DNA of 64,000 nt from Hypomesus transpacificus (lineage: Eukaryota > Chordata > Actinopteri > Osmeriformes > Osmeridae). Position 1 is the first letter of the stretch; the number at the start of each line of letters is the position of its first letter. Where the stretch lies: NCBI RefSeq assembly GCF_021917145.1, contig NW_025813765.1:62001-126000 (forward strand), given 5' to 3'. The translations under genes and the position numbers were made by a program. Below, piece by piece: positions 21,690 through 30,953 of this stretch. The notes below the pieces were generated by a model. The model was given only the letters and a program-made list of their open reading frames with translations, did not search any database and was not told where the DNA came from.

Positions 21690-22142
21690 ATGGGAGATTC
21701 AAACCTCCATCGCCTCCCTGCCATTGATATTGACACGGTACAGGTTGACTGCTATCCGGGAGCCAGGCTCTACCATGCCATCGGCATTCTCTCCAAAATT
21801 TCGGCCCCCGTACTCCACATCAAACGTGTAGTATTGGCCTTCGGCCTTAACAATCGGTCCGTAGCGGTAGACACGTCCACGAAACAGGCCATGAGTGTGT
21901 TCACCAAAGCCACTGCGGCTTTCCCTCACGCCTCTATCTCTTTTCTCCTTATCAACACTTCTCCGTTTCTCTCGCAGTCAGAAAAAGACACCATAGCCAG
22001 TCTCAACCGCTTCCTCGCAGCACACGTGCCCATCGTTCCGCTACTGCCTCTCGCCTCCTTTAACACGGGTACGGATCACATCCATTGGACGACCGCCACG
22101 GCCAGGGCCATGCATGCACACCTGCTGAATTATTTAAACTAA
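21690..22142 (+). CDS. SGNH hydrolase domain of element B
   Basis: 150 residues: MGDSNLHRL with the nucleophile Ser, CYPGA, FGLNNRS with the block III Asn, and TDHIHWT with the Asp/His pair. It is the C-terminal part of ORF1. The last codons AAT TAT TTA AAC TAA place a canonical -1 slippery heptamer directly before the stop, and the RT frame overlaps this one by 58 nt. Confidence 0.8.
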   Translation: MGDSNLHRLPAIDIDTVQVDCYPGARLYHAIGILSKISAPVLHIKRVVLAFGLNNRSVAVDTSTKQAMSVFTKATAAFPHASISFLLINTSPFLSQSEKDTIASLNRFLAAHVPIVPLLPLASFNTGTDHIHWTTATARAMHAHLLNYLN

Positions 22143-24337
22143 TTGGACCCTCTGACCAAGCCCAGAGGGAGAGGAAAGGCCTGATCAACCTTTCCTCCCA
22201 TTTCAAACCCACGCCAGCGCAATGCAGCCTGTTAGTCAGAGGCCTTTCATTTGTTCCGACTCTCAATATCGCCGCGGGCGGCAGACAAAATTTGTGCCTC
22301 GAGATTTCCAATTATCACCGCAGAGTTAAACTGGCCACATATTTTGAAGACAGAGAACCTGTTGAGATAGCAGAGCGTCCACGTTTCTTTCCTAAGTCAC
22401 ATTGGACTCCCAAAGATAGCCAGTTACCTCCCGTGATACCCGCTCTAGTTGCGGAGGACCTGCGGGCCTTAAACTCCCTCCCTAACCCAGACGCGGAGAT
22501 CCTCAATCTCACTAGTGAGGAAGTCGTGGCTCTTAGACAGTTGCGGGCAGACCCGCATCTTGTCATTAAGCCAGCCGACAAGGGCTCCGCAGTGGTCATT
22601 ATGGACCGAGCGCACTATGTCTTAGAAGCAGAGAGACAACTCAACATGCCTGAGTATTACCGCACATTAGATGAACCGATGTACACCACCACGGCCCTTG
22701 AGATCGACCGGATCCTCGTGTGCCTGGTGAGACTGGGTTATCTAGCACCCAAACAACGGCTATATCTGATGGGCGAGGGGGAACCCCAACCTAGAAAATT
22801 CTATCTCCTACCTAAAATCCACAAGGATCCAGCCTCCTGGCCCGTTCCCTATCAAATACCTGCCGGCAGACCCATAGTTTCGGACTGTGGCAGTGAGACT
22901 TATGGCATTTCTGAGTACATCGACTCGTTCCTTAATCCACTGTCAAGTCAACACCCCAGCTATGTCAAGGATACGTATGACTTCATAGCCAAGGTGAGGG
23001 CAGCGAGACTTAACGAGAATGACCTGCTCTTTTCTATGGATGTTGACAGCCTGTATACCAACATAGAGGCACCTGAGGGTCTGAGAGCGGTCCGGCAGAT
23101 GTTCACTCTGAACCAGGCGGCAGACCGCCCGGACGAGCAGATCATGCAGCTGCTTGAAATCGCACTCACCAAAAATGACTTTGGGTTTAATGGGAAAAGT
23201 TATCTCCAGCTCAATGGGGTCGCGATGGGGAAGAAATTTGCCCCTGCCTATGCTGATATTTATATGGCTATGTGGGAGGCCACGGTTCTTCCCAAGTGCC
23301 CTCTCAAACCTACACACTACCTCAGATACTTAGATGACATCTGGGGAGTGTGGCCACACTCCAGAGAGGACTTTAGTGCCTTTGTCAACATCCTTAACTC
23401 CCATCACAACTCTATCAAGGTCAAATACGTACTCAGTGATAGCAGCATGGACTTTCTGGACACCACGACCTTTAAAGGAGTGGATTTCCCCACGTCCCAC
23501 TGCCTAGATGTCAAGGTGTTTTTCAAGGAGACAGACACACATGCTCTACTGCACAGAGACAGCTACCACCCGAAACACACATTTCCTGGGGTAGTCAAAT
23601 CACAGCTACTGCGATTCCATAGAATATGCACTCAGCACAGTGACTTCCTGGCAGCTAAACAAACCCTCTTCCAGGTGCTGGCCCAGAGGGGATATCCACG
23701 CAGCCTCCTACGACAGGTCTCTAGGACCTTTCTAGAGGTCACGCAGCGTGAGGACACACTCACAATCCCCCTAGTCACCACGTTCGGACGCCGTAATCAG
23801 CTCCTGAACCATAGACTAAGGCTTAACCTGGCAACACACCTGAGGGACTCGGGCATATTGGAGGGGGCCACCCTTATCTCGGCCTACAAGAAAAAACGTA
23901 GCCTAGGTGAGGTCTTAGTCAGCAGCGGCCTTAAGCCGCTAAACCCCACACCGCGGCCTCAGCACACGCACTTTTCACCTCTCACTACTGTTCATGCTCT
24001 AGCGCTGAACGCCAGACTCCCAGTGGTTTCTCTACCACTGTCAACATGCAATGCGGTGTATGTGATCACGTGTAGTGCATGTGGCTTACGTTATGTAAGT
24101 GAGACTGGTAATGCCCTCCAACAACGCCTGACCCAACACCTTTACAACATCAATAACCACCGCTGCCTTGACACGCATTTAGTCCCCCACTTCCTGAGAC
24201 ACGGAGCTGAATCTCTTAAAATGAGCGGCCTGGAACACAATCCAGAGTGGATGCGCAGACAACGACAGGCCGGTGAGAGAAAATGGATATGGAGACTATC
24301 CTCTCTATATCCTGAGGGCCTGAACGCCCACACCTGA
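22085..24337 (+). CDS. element B reverse transcriptase - GIY-YIG endonuclease
   Basis: The open frame begins at 22,085 without an ATG and lies -1 relative to the SGNH frame, so translation by frameshifting at 22,133-22,139 is likely. Landmarks: KPADKGSAVVIMD, LPKIHKDPASWP, GRPIVSDCGSET, SMDVDSLYTNI (first catalytic Asp), AMGKKFAPAYADIYM, YLRYLDDIWG (catalytic Asp pair), then VYVITCSACGLRYVSETGNA and ERKWIWRL of the endonuclease, ending at TGA 24,337. The usual YVGETG reads YVSETG here. RT followed by GIY-YIG with a CxxC identifies an endonuclease-bearing PLE. Within that group I cannot assign it to Neptune or Poseidon by eye. Confidence 0.85.
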   Translation: MDDRHGQGHACTPAELFKLIGPSDQAQRERKGLINLSSHFKPTPAQCSLLVRGLSFVPTLNIAAGGRQNLCLEISNYHRRVKLATYFEDREPVEIAERPRFFPKSHWTPKDSQLPPVIPALVAEDLRALNSLPNPDAEILNLTSEEVVALRQLRADPHLVIKPADKGSAVVIMDRAHYVLEAERQLNMPEYYRTLDEPMYTTTALEIDRILVCLVRLGYLAPKQRLYLMGEGEPQPRKFYLLPKIHKDPASWPVPYQIPAGRPIVSDCGSETYGISEYIDSFLNPLSSQHPSYVKDTYDFIAKVRAARLNENDLLFSMDVDSLYTNIEAPEGLRAVRQMFTLNQAADRPDEQIMQLLEIALTKNDFGFNGKSYLQLNGVAMGKKFAPAYADIYMAMWEATVLPKCPLKPTHYLRYLDDIWGVWPHSREDFSAFVNILNSHHNSIKVKYVLSDSSMDFLDTTTFKGVDFPTSHCLDVKVFFKETDTHALLHRDSYHPKHTFPGVVKSQLLRFHRICTQHSDFLAAKQTLFQVLAQRGYPRSLLRQVSRTFLEVTQREDTLTIPLVTTFGRRNQLLNHRLRLNLATHLRDSGILEGATLISAYKKKRSLGEVLVSSGLKPLNPTPRPQHTHFSPLTTVHALALNARLPVVSLPLSTCNAVYVITCSACGLRYVSETGNALQQRLTQHLYNINNHRCLDTHLVPHFLRHGAESLKMSGLEHNPEWMRRQRQAGERKWIWRLSSLYPEGLNAHT
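22133..22169 (+). promoter_or_regulatory. probable -1 ribosomal frameshift signal (element B)
   Basis: The heptamer T TTA AAC (22133-22139) is in the correct phase, followed at once by TAA. After an 8-nt spacer, CCCTCTG (22148-22154) pairs with CAGAGGG (22163-22169), a perfect 7-bp stem. After slippage the frame reads FKLIGPSD and continues into the RT. Heptamer, phase, spacer and stem all fit known -1 signals. Confidence 0.8.
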
Positions 24338-25190
24338 GTACACCACCTGCTTCCAATTTGGAACACGAGTGCTACAGGGCAATATCACTGCTTGGACCCT
24401 GGACTGATCACAGCACTCGCCCCTTCAATTTAACATAATCCTCGATCATCCATTATGTTAACAATAACCCTAACACTTAGAATAATCTGTAGGTGTTAAC
24501 CTTGACCCCCCGGAGTCTAGGACCCTCAGTATTATATAATAAAAACAACAACTTCTATTATTCATAATCATATTTTTTACACTCTGATGATGTCTACCTG
24601 AACTCCCCCTGAGTCAGGACTCTGATGAGTCTGGAGTTTAATGGACACAAATACATTTATAACCACATAATACTCTGATGATGTTTACCTTTGACCCCTA
24701 AGGTATTAGGACTCTGATGAGAATCACCTTGTTAACTAGTAATCCCAACCCTTCAACTACTCTATAGGTGTTGACCTGGACCCCCTGAAGTCCGGAACCC
24801 TGGGTTAAACATTAAGAATCTTCATCACTTATATTTTAGTTAACTCTGATGATGTCCACCTGAACTCCTCCAGAGTCAGGACTCTGATGAGACTGAATTG
24901 GATTAATAGCAATAAGTATGACCATATAATGCTCTGATGATTTGGACCTGTTGACTCACAAGGGACAAGAACTCTGATCTCAATCAAATTAGAGATCAAC
25001 AACTGACACTCTTGGAAAACTGATGGAATATACATGACCTCCCAAAGACCAGCACTTGGATAAGACTTAGTTTTTACTATCTGTGAACGGGGCACCTCTT
25101 ACCAACGGACTCCTCCTACATATTTTAGACTTAATAGAGATCCCCCGGTCATGCCTAGAATGACCTTGTGTACTTTAATTTTTCACCAAC
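24338..25190 (+). repeat. 3' UTR of element B with CTCTGATGA repeats
   Basis: AT-rich. Phrases such as ACTCTGATGATG..ACCTGAACTCC and GAGTCAGGACTCTGATGAG recur between 24,580 and 24,970. They share CTGATGA with hammerheads but lack the GAAA half and pairing arms. No coding region seen. Confidence 0.6.
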
Positions 25191-25580
25191 CACGAACTGC
25201 GCGACCCTTTGGTCCGCCCTGAAAAGGGGTTTTTTCTGACTCTGAGCATGCTTCCACATTGACCCTGCTACCAGAACATGTCAATTGGATACGGAGACGG
25301 CTATCCATGTGCTCGACCTTCACTTAGATGTTATGTCTTGTACTTTATATTTATATATTTATGTTATCATTATCCCTCTGAGTGCTCATCACTCACCTTG
25401 TGTCGAGTGGCGAACGCTTCAGAGGTAACCCGGCCTGGGTCCCTCTTGGGACCTAGAGGGGCCTAGCCCCTGTTCGGATGTGTTGGATGACTCAGCATTG
25501 GCATAGCGAGTGCATAAGTCCTGGGTCTAAGCGGGTCGAAGTACTGAACTGCTGGACCCGGGGGATTATCAGAGATACAA
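25191..25580 (+). repeat. 3' terminal module of element B
   Basis: Starts CACGAACTGCGCGACCC and ends GGGGATTATCAGAGATAC before CCCTAA. Near-identical copy at 16,826-17,212; diverged copies at 15,770 and 30,640. Confidence 0.85.
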
Positions 25581-25620
25581 ACCTAACCCTAACCCTAACC
25601 CTAACCCTAACCCTAACCCT
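25581..25620 (+). repeat. interstitial telomeric tract (CCCTAA)n
   Basis: Six to seven hexamers between elements B and C. Confidence 0.97.
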
Positions 25621-26010
25621 CCCACCTAAACCCAACCTCCATGCACCTCTATGGTGCCTCCGTGCACCTTCTTTGGTGCCTCAACTATTCTTCTCCCCTC
25701 CTGCACCTTCCATGGTGCCTTAACATTTCCTCAACCCTCCAGACTCACACGACACGTTCACTCCACCACTTAGTCCCATCTCCTCACCACACGCCCTCCC
25801 CCCCCCCCCCCCCCCCCCTCTCCCTCTCTCCCTCTCCCTCCCATCTTTTCACTGGATGTTACCTTTTACCGCTTTTGGTGAATCACTTGAAGCAACCTGG
25901 GGTCCCAGTGATGTGTTTTTTCTATTTGCATTCTCTGTGTCCCCCAGGCGGCCTCCTTTGGTTTGTAGTCGTAGGCCGCCCCCATTTACCTGTGCTCCCT
26001 TTCCTTTGGA

Positions 26011-26056
26011 GTCGCCTGACGAGTTCCGCCGTATAGGGAACGAAACCGGTTGCGGC
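26011..26056 (+). ncRNA. type I hammerhead ribozyme (element C)
   Basis: Stem I GTCGC/GCGGC (26011-26015, 26052-26056), core CTGACGA 26016-26022, stem II GTTCC/GGAAC (26023-26027, 26037-26041), GAAA 26042-26045, stem III palindrome CCGG, site TT at 26050-26051. A U-U site is allowed by the UH rule but is usually slower than UC. Confidence 0.8.
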
Positions 26057-26447
26057 CAGTTAGCCATCGCGTACGCTCCGTTTATTCTGGTCAGGGCTCG
26101 CAGGTAGCTCTACCTGGAGTGCGATGTCTGCGTTTTGGACTGCAAACTTCTTTTCGCTCTAAGGAGCGCCCTCACACACTGTCTCTCTCCATCCTGCTCT
26201 ATCTGTCTACATCTATATCTCTCTCTCTCTCTCTCTCCACCTCACTCCCCATCATAACTCTCCCACCCTCTCCCACTGACCTGGTTTTCATTGTACTTTT
26301 TTATGGCACTCATGTGTCTCTGCACTTAACCTCTTCCCTCCACAGCACCCTGATGACCTCTACTCTTCGGACTCCGAGATTTGGTATAGCCTCTTATCTT
26401 TCAGGCAGGCCCCTTTAGCCTTTCAGATCAGGTTAGCTACTCGGACA

Positions 26448-26638
26448 GGTATGACACCCACCCACTCACTCTCACACACACACACACACACTGGGCCCCC
26501 CCCACCTATTACTATTCAATTTTTTATTTTCCACACACCCCCACTGCTGTCAAATCCCCCCCCCCCCCCCCCCCCCCCCGTCGGGCTCTCATACTTTTTG
26601 TCTTGTCTCCTTCCTTCCTCTCTCCGTTTCCCTCTTAG
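26448..26638 (+). other. predicted leader intron (element C)
   Basis: Donor CGGACAG|GTATGACACC and acceptor TTTCCCTCTTAG, one base before ATG 26,640. It contains (CA)n and a poly-C run at about 26,558-26,579. Confidence 0.6.
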
Positions 26639-26639
26639 T

Positions 26640-26933
26640 ATGTCTCGCTGTTTCACCCATCCGCGCACTTTCACGGTGCCTCCCCTTCCCTCCCCGCCCC
26701 CACCACCCCTCCCTGGATCCCTACTTGGGACCATGCCCCCTGACGACGGCCTGTCTTCACCCCTGCGTCACCTGCTCCTTGACCCCCCGGATGACGGGAG
26801 TTCCTCCCGTCGCTCCAGCTCACGTGGCAATCCACCACCCAGCACCCTCCACTTCCCTCCGAAGCGCTGGACGTCACATCCCTGCCCTTTCCGTCACACC
26901 ATTCCTACCGGGGACCGCAGGGCGCGCTGCTGA
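26640..26933 (+). CDS. proline/serine-rich N-terminal segment of element C ORF1
   Basis: 97 codons from the ATG next to the splice acceptor (MSRCFTHPRTF). Composition matches the N-terminal part of A1 and D ORF1, where it is in frame with SGNH. Here the SGNH frame lies in another phase and overlaps this one. Low-complexity, no domain. Confidence 0.5.
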   Translation: MSRCFTHPRTFTVPPLPSPPPPPLPGSLLGTMPPDDGLSSPLRHLLLDPPDDGSSSRRSSSRGNPPPSTLHFPPKRWTSHPCPFRHTIPTGDRRARC

Positions 26934-29691
26934 CGCGCGCCCGCTTCCCGCGTACACCTGCCATGAACATAGGGGCACCAAACGCCTTTGGTCGGTGACC
27001 CCGGTCAGGAGGACAGTGGTGATGGGAGATTCCAACCTCCAGCGCCTTCCACCCATCCTCCTGAACCACGTGCAGGTTGACTGCTATCCAGGAGCTACCC
27101 TTGTGCATGCCACCAATATCCTCGATGGCATCGTAGCCCCTTGCTCACATGTCAGGCAGGTTGTCCTGTCCTTTGGTCTCATGGACCGCTGGACCATTAC
27201 GGACACCTCCATCCAACAGGCCCGTGCGTTGCACATGCGGGCTACCGCCGCATTTCCGCACGCCTCTGTTTGGTTCCCCCTCATCAACACGGCCTCCAGC
27301 TTGCCTCGCGCTGAGAGGGAGAATGTAGCTCGCCTTAATCACTTTCTGACCACGATCACGTCCACCATTCCCCTCCTCCCTGATCACCTATTCCACACTG
27401 AAGCGGACCATGTCCACTGGACCCCTCCCACTGCCCGAGCCATTCTCACACACTGGTCCAACTTCCTGAACCTGGTGATATCCCCCGATCTGACCTTGGT
27501 TGAGAGAAAGGGTCTAGTTAACCTGTCCTCCCACTTCAGACCATCGCCAGCTCAGGTCTCCCTCCTGCTCAAGGGTCTCTCCTTTGTCCCTATCCTTAAC
27601 TTGGGACATGAGAGCCCACCCAGCATGCGCCTTGACATAGCGACTTACCACCGCAGACTCAAGCTGGCTGCCTTTTTTGAGGGGAGGGAGCAGACAGACC
27701 CCTCTGAACGCCCCCGCTTCCTCCCTAAATCCTCCTGGACGCCCAAGGACCACCAACTGCCCCCGGTCATCCCCAGACTGGTGGAAGCAGACCTACGGTC
27801 CGCTGCCTCTCTCCCTAATGACGGAGATGATGGCCCCAACCTCACTCCTGAGGAGGTCAAGGCCCTCAGACAACTGCGCCAGGACCCGCACCTGATCATT
27901 AAACCGGCGGACAAGGGCTCCGCGGTGGTGGTCATGGACCGCGAGCACTACATCCAAGAAGCGGAAAGACAACTCCACATGCCTGAATACTACCGCACGC
28001 TCGATGAACCCATGTACCTCACTACAGCTAATGAGATCAATCAGATTCTCGCACAGCTCTTGAGGCTGGGCTACTTGGTGCCCAGGCAGCGGCTATATCT
28101 GATGGGTGAAAACGAACCTAAGCCCAGGAAGTTCTACCTTTTACCCAAGATCCACAAGGATCCAGCTTCCTGGCCCGTCCCCTTCCAGATCCCTGCTGGC
28201 AGACCCATCGTTTCTGATTGCGGTAGTGAAACCTATGGCATTTCGGAGTATATCGACTCGTTCCTTAACCCGCTGTCCCACCTGCACCCCAGCTATGTGA
28301 AGGATACTTATGACTTCATAGCCAAGGTCAGGGCAGCGAGGCTCAACGAGACCGACCTCCTCTTCTCCATGGATGTGGACAGCCTCTACACCAACATAGA
28401 GGCTCCGGAAGGGTTGAGCGCTATCAAGCATATACTGCAGCTACACCCCAAAGCGGGACGCCCGGACAGGTACCTTATGCAGCTGCTTGAAATCGCGCTC
28501 ACCAGGAATGACTTTGAGTTCAATGGTAATTTTTACCTGCAACTCAAAGGGGTCGCCATGGGGAAAAAGTTTGCTCCGGCCTATGCTGACATATATATGG
28601 CGAGGTGGGAAGCGGATGTTCTCCCCATGTGCCCCCTCCAACCCTCCCACTACCTCAGATACTTAGATGACATCTGGGGAGTGTGGCCACACCCACGGGA
28701 GGATTTCACAACCTTTGTGGACATCCTCAACTCCCACCACGCCTCCATCAAGGTTAAGTATGTCCTCCATGAATCCAGCATTGACTTCCTGGACACCACC
28801 ACCTTCAAGGGCCAGGGCTTCCCTACATCCCACTGCCTGGACGTGAAGGTGTTCTTCAAGGAGACGGACACGCACGCACTCCTGCACAGGGACAGCTACC
28901 ACCCGGAACACACGTTCCCTGGGGTAGTCAAATCACAGCTGCTGCGGTTCCACAGGATCTGCACGCAGCGTGATGACTTCCTTGCGGCCACCCATACCCT
29001 CTTCCGGGTTTTGGTCCAGAGAGGCTACCCACGTCGCCTCCTCCGAAGTGCTCTGAGCACTTTCCGAGTGGTACGGCCCCGCAGAGAAACCCTCCACAAC
29101 ATCCCCTTGGTAACCACCTTCAGCTGTCGCAGCCGACTCCTCAACCAGAGGCTCAAACACAACCTTCACTCGCATCTGAGGGCTTCGGGCACACTGGAGG
29201 ACGCATCCCTCATCTCGGCCTACCGTAGGAATCGCAGCCTGGGCCAATCCTTGGTCCGCAGCGGTCTGAAACCCCTTAACCCTACGCCTAGACAGCCCCC
29301 TACACACTTCCAACCCCTCCGCACAGTACAGTGCCCCGCTCTCGGTTCGGCGCTCCGCCTCGTCCCCCTGCCGCCCTCGACCTCCAACGCTGTGTACATG
29401 GTCTCCTGTTCCCTATGCGGCCTGCGTTATGTCGGGGAGACAGGCACTTCCCTCCAAACGGGCCTCGCAAGGCACTTGTATGATGTCAACAACTGCCGCC
29501 GTTTGGACACCCATCTAGTCCCCCACTTCCTCCGTCATGGGGTTGACTCCCTCCGCATGTGCGGCCTGGACCATGGTCCCACCTGGACGCTCCGCCAGCG
29601 CCGCGCGTGCTTACAGAAGTGGATCTGGAGACTCTCCTCTACATACCCGAGTGGCCTCAACACTAGCCCCCCCATACAACCCACACCTTGA
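26725..29691 (+). CDS. fused SGNH hydrolase - reverse transcriptase - GIY-YIG protein (element C)
   Basis: 988 codons open without a break. The open frame has no ATG at its left edge, so the real start is uncertain. SGNH domain at residues about 85-250: GDSN with S103, CYPGA, FGLMD (Met where the family has Asn), and D228-x-x-H231-W. RT at about 255-860: KPADKGSAVVVMD, LPKIHKDP, GRPIVSDCGSE, SMDVDSLYTNI, AMGKKFAPAYADIYM, YLRYLDDIWG. Endonuclease at about 885-985: VYMVSCSLCGLRYVGETGTS, then the WIWRLSSTYPSGLN end. The junction reads NFLNLVISPDLTLVERKGL, with no stop between SGNH and RT. Elements B and E reach the same product only by a -1 shift. This is the clearest evidence in the window that SGNH and RT-EN belong to one polypeptide. 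Confidence 0.85.
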   Translation: MGPCPLTTACLHPCVTCSLTPRMTGVPPVAPAHVAIHHPAPSTSLRSAGRHIPALSVTPFLPGTAGRAADARPLPAYTCHEHRGTKRLWSVTPVRRTVVMGDSNLQRLPPILLNHVQVDCYPGATLVHATNILDGIVAPCSHVRQVVLSFGLMDRWTITDTSIQQARALHMRATAAFPHASVWFPLINTASSLPRAERENVARLNHFLTTITSTIPLLPDHLFHTEADHVHWTPPTARAILTHWSNFLNLVISPDLTLVERKGLVNLSSHFRPSPAQVSLLLKGLSFVPILNLGHESPPSMRLDIATYHRRLKLAAFFEGREQTDPSERPRFLPKSSWTPKDHQLPPVIPRLVEADLRSAASLPNDGDDGPNLTPEEVKALRQLRQDPHLIIKPADKGSAVVVMDREHYIQEAERQLHMPEYYRTLDEPMYLTTANEINQILAQLLRLGYLVPRQRLYLMGENEPKPRKFYLLPKIHKDPASWPVPFQIPAGRPIVSDCGSETYGISEYIDSFLNPLSHLHPSYVKDTYDFIAKVRAARLNETDLLFSMDVDSLYTNIEAPEGLSAIKHILQLHPKAGRPDRYLMQLLEIALTRNDFEFNGNFYLQLKGVAMGKKFAPAYADIYMARWEADVLPMCPLQPSHYLRYLDDIWGVWPHPREDFTTFVDILNSHHASIKVKYVLHESSIDFLDTTTFKGQGFPTSHCLDVKVFFKETDTHALLHRDSYHPEHTFPGVVKSQLLRFHRICTQRDDFLAATHTLFRVLVQRGYPRRLLRSALSTFRVVRPRRETLHNIPLVTTFSCRSRLLNQRLKHNLHSHLRASGTLEDASLISAYRRNRSLGQSLVRSGLKPLNPTPRQPPTHFQPLRTVQCPALGSALRLVPLPPSTSNAVYMVSCSLCGLRYVGETGTSLQTGLARHLYDVNNCRRLDTHLVPHFLRHGVDSLRMCGLDHGPTWTLRQRRACLQKWIWRLSSTYPSGLNTSPPIQPTP

Positions 29692-29799
29692 CCACCTCTG
29701 GTAGGTGACGTCTCTTTCATGTCTCCCACCGGGACCCAGTGCTCCACCATGACCATGGCGGTTGACGCGGGTCTCTGGACCCCATCCGACACCATCCCT

Positions 29800-30465
29800 C
29801 CCCAGGGACCGCGCGGGCCCTTTAAGCACGCTCCCGTCCGTCCACGGAGGCGCGGACCCTTTAAGCGCCCTTCTCCCCCCCATCTAGGGAGGCACGAGCC
29901 CTTTAAGAGCGCCCCCCCTCCATCCATGGAGGCACGGGCCCTTTAAGCGCGCTCCCCTCCTTCCGTGTGACACGGTCCCTTTAAGCGTGCTCCCGGCCGT
30001 CCGCGGAGGCGCGGACCCTTTAAACGCCCTCCCCCCCATCTAGGGAGGCGTGAGCCCTTTAAGTGCGCCCCCCTCCATTTTGGAGGTACGGCACCTTTAA
30101 GCGCGCTCCCCTCCTTCCGTGTGACACGGGCCCTTTAAGCGTGCTCCCGGCCGCCCGCGGGGGCGCGGACCCTTTAAACGCCCTCCCCCCCATCTAGGGA
30201 GGCGTGAGCCCTTTAAGCGCGCCCCCCTCCATTTTGGAGGTACGGCACCTTTAAGCGCGCTCCCCTCCTTCCGTGTGACACGGGCCCTTTAAGCATGCTC
30301 CCGGGCCGCCCGCGGGGACGCGGACCCTTTAAAAACGCCATCCCCCCCATCTAGGGAGGCGTGAGCCCTTTTAGCGCGCCCCCCTCCATTTTGGAGGTAC
30401 GGCACCTTTAAGCCTGCTCCCCTCCATCCCATCCACGGAGGCAAGAGCCCTATACGCGCGCTCCC
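29800..30465. repeat. tandem array of hairpin units with CCCTTTAA
   Basis: About 35-40 bp units, each CCCTTTAAGCGYGCTCCC plus a short inverted repeat (CCGTCCACGG, CCCATCTAGGG, CCATCCATGG, CCGTGTGACACGG), arranged in an approximately 150-bp higher-order cycle. It lies in the 3' UTR of element C, where A1 and D carry the exon-like modules. Confidence 0.85.
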
Positions 30466-30639
30466 CTCCATCCACCATGAGCCTGTCCACAGTCAGGACC
30501 CATGCCTCCGTCTGCCTCAGTGACTGGGCCCGACGGGCTCTATCCATCTCCCTGAGGCCTCCCCCCACCCCCACCTGCACCTCCTACTCTACGGTAAATA
30601 CTAAACTTTCTCCTCACCTCCCCACACACCTGAGCTCTG

Positions 30640-30907
30640 ACCCTGCTTCACTGGCGTGCCTGGGTGGATACGGAGACTGTCCATCCATGTGTGCCCGACC
30701 TCTGTTTCATGCTGTCCCTCTGAGTGTTCTGCCACTCCGGAGGTCGGGTGGCTTGCGTTCCACTGGACACCCGGCCTGGGTTCCCTTTGGGTTCCTGGAG
30801 GGGCCCAGCCCCTGTCCCGACGTGTTGAGATCCTGTGTGGCTCTGGTAGATGCCCGTGCACTCACTCCATTCCGACTTGTTCGGTGACGAGAATTTTCAG
30901 ACTTAAA
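30640..30907 (+). repeat. 3' terminal module of element C
   Basis: Diverged copy of the common module: GGTGGATACGGAGACTG, CCCTCTGAGTG, ACCCGGCCTGGGTTCCC, GGAGGGGCCCAGCCCC, and the ending TTTTCAGACTTAAAA before CCCTAA. Confidence 0.8.
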
Positions 30908-30953
30908 ACCCTAACCCACTAACCCTAACCCTAACCCTAACCCTAACCCTAAC
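30908..30953 (+). repeat. interstitial telomeric tract (CCCTAA)n
   Basis: Seven hexamers with one CCCACTAA variant, between C and E. Confidence 0.97.

Larger units (their letters stand above)
17220..25580 (+). mobile_element. Penelope-like element B with SGNH, RT and GIY-YIG
   Basis: About 8.4 kb. Parts in order: 138-bp tandem array, hammerhead ribozyme, spliced leader, long ORF1 with Arg-rich repeats and a central conserved domain, SGNH domain, a -1 frameshift site, RT-GIY-YIG ORF, 3' UTR and 3' module, then CCCTAA. ORF1 is interrupted once just before the SGNH domain; otherwise the element looks nearly whole. It shares the leader, SGNH and 3' module with A1, C and D. Confidence 0.85.
25621..30907 (+). 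mobile_element. Penelope-like element C with fused SGNH-RT-GIY-YIG ORF
   Basis: About 5.3 kb bounded by CCCTAA tracts on both sides. Parts: 5' repeats with GTGCACCTTC..TGGTGCC words, hammerhead at 26,011, poly-C tracts, leader intron, proline-rich N-terminus, a continuous SGNH-RT-EN frame, a hairpin-rich tandem array and the 3' module. The proline-rich N-terminal segment and the fused frame are in different phases (one interruption). Otherwise it looks whole. Confidence 0.85.

Noticed and set aside
24580-24970. Repeated CTGATGAG words as further hammerhead ribozymes
   Set aside because: No GAAA half, no stem II pairing and no UH site at the right distance. They are part of a 3' UTR repeat.
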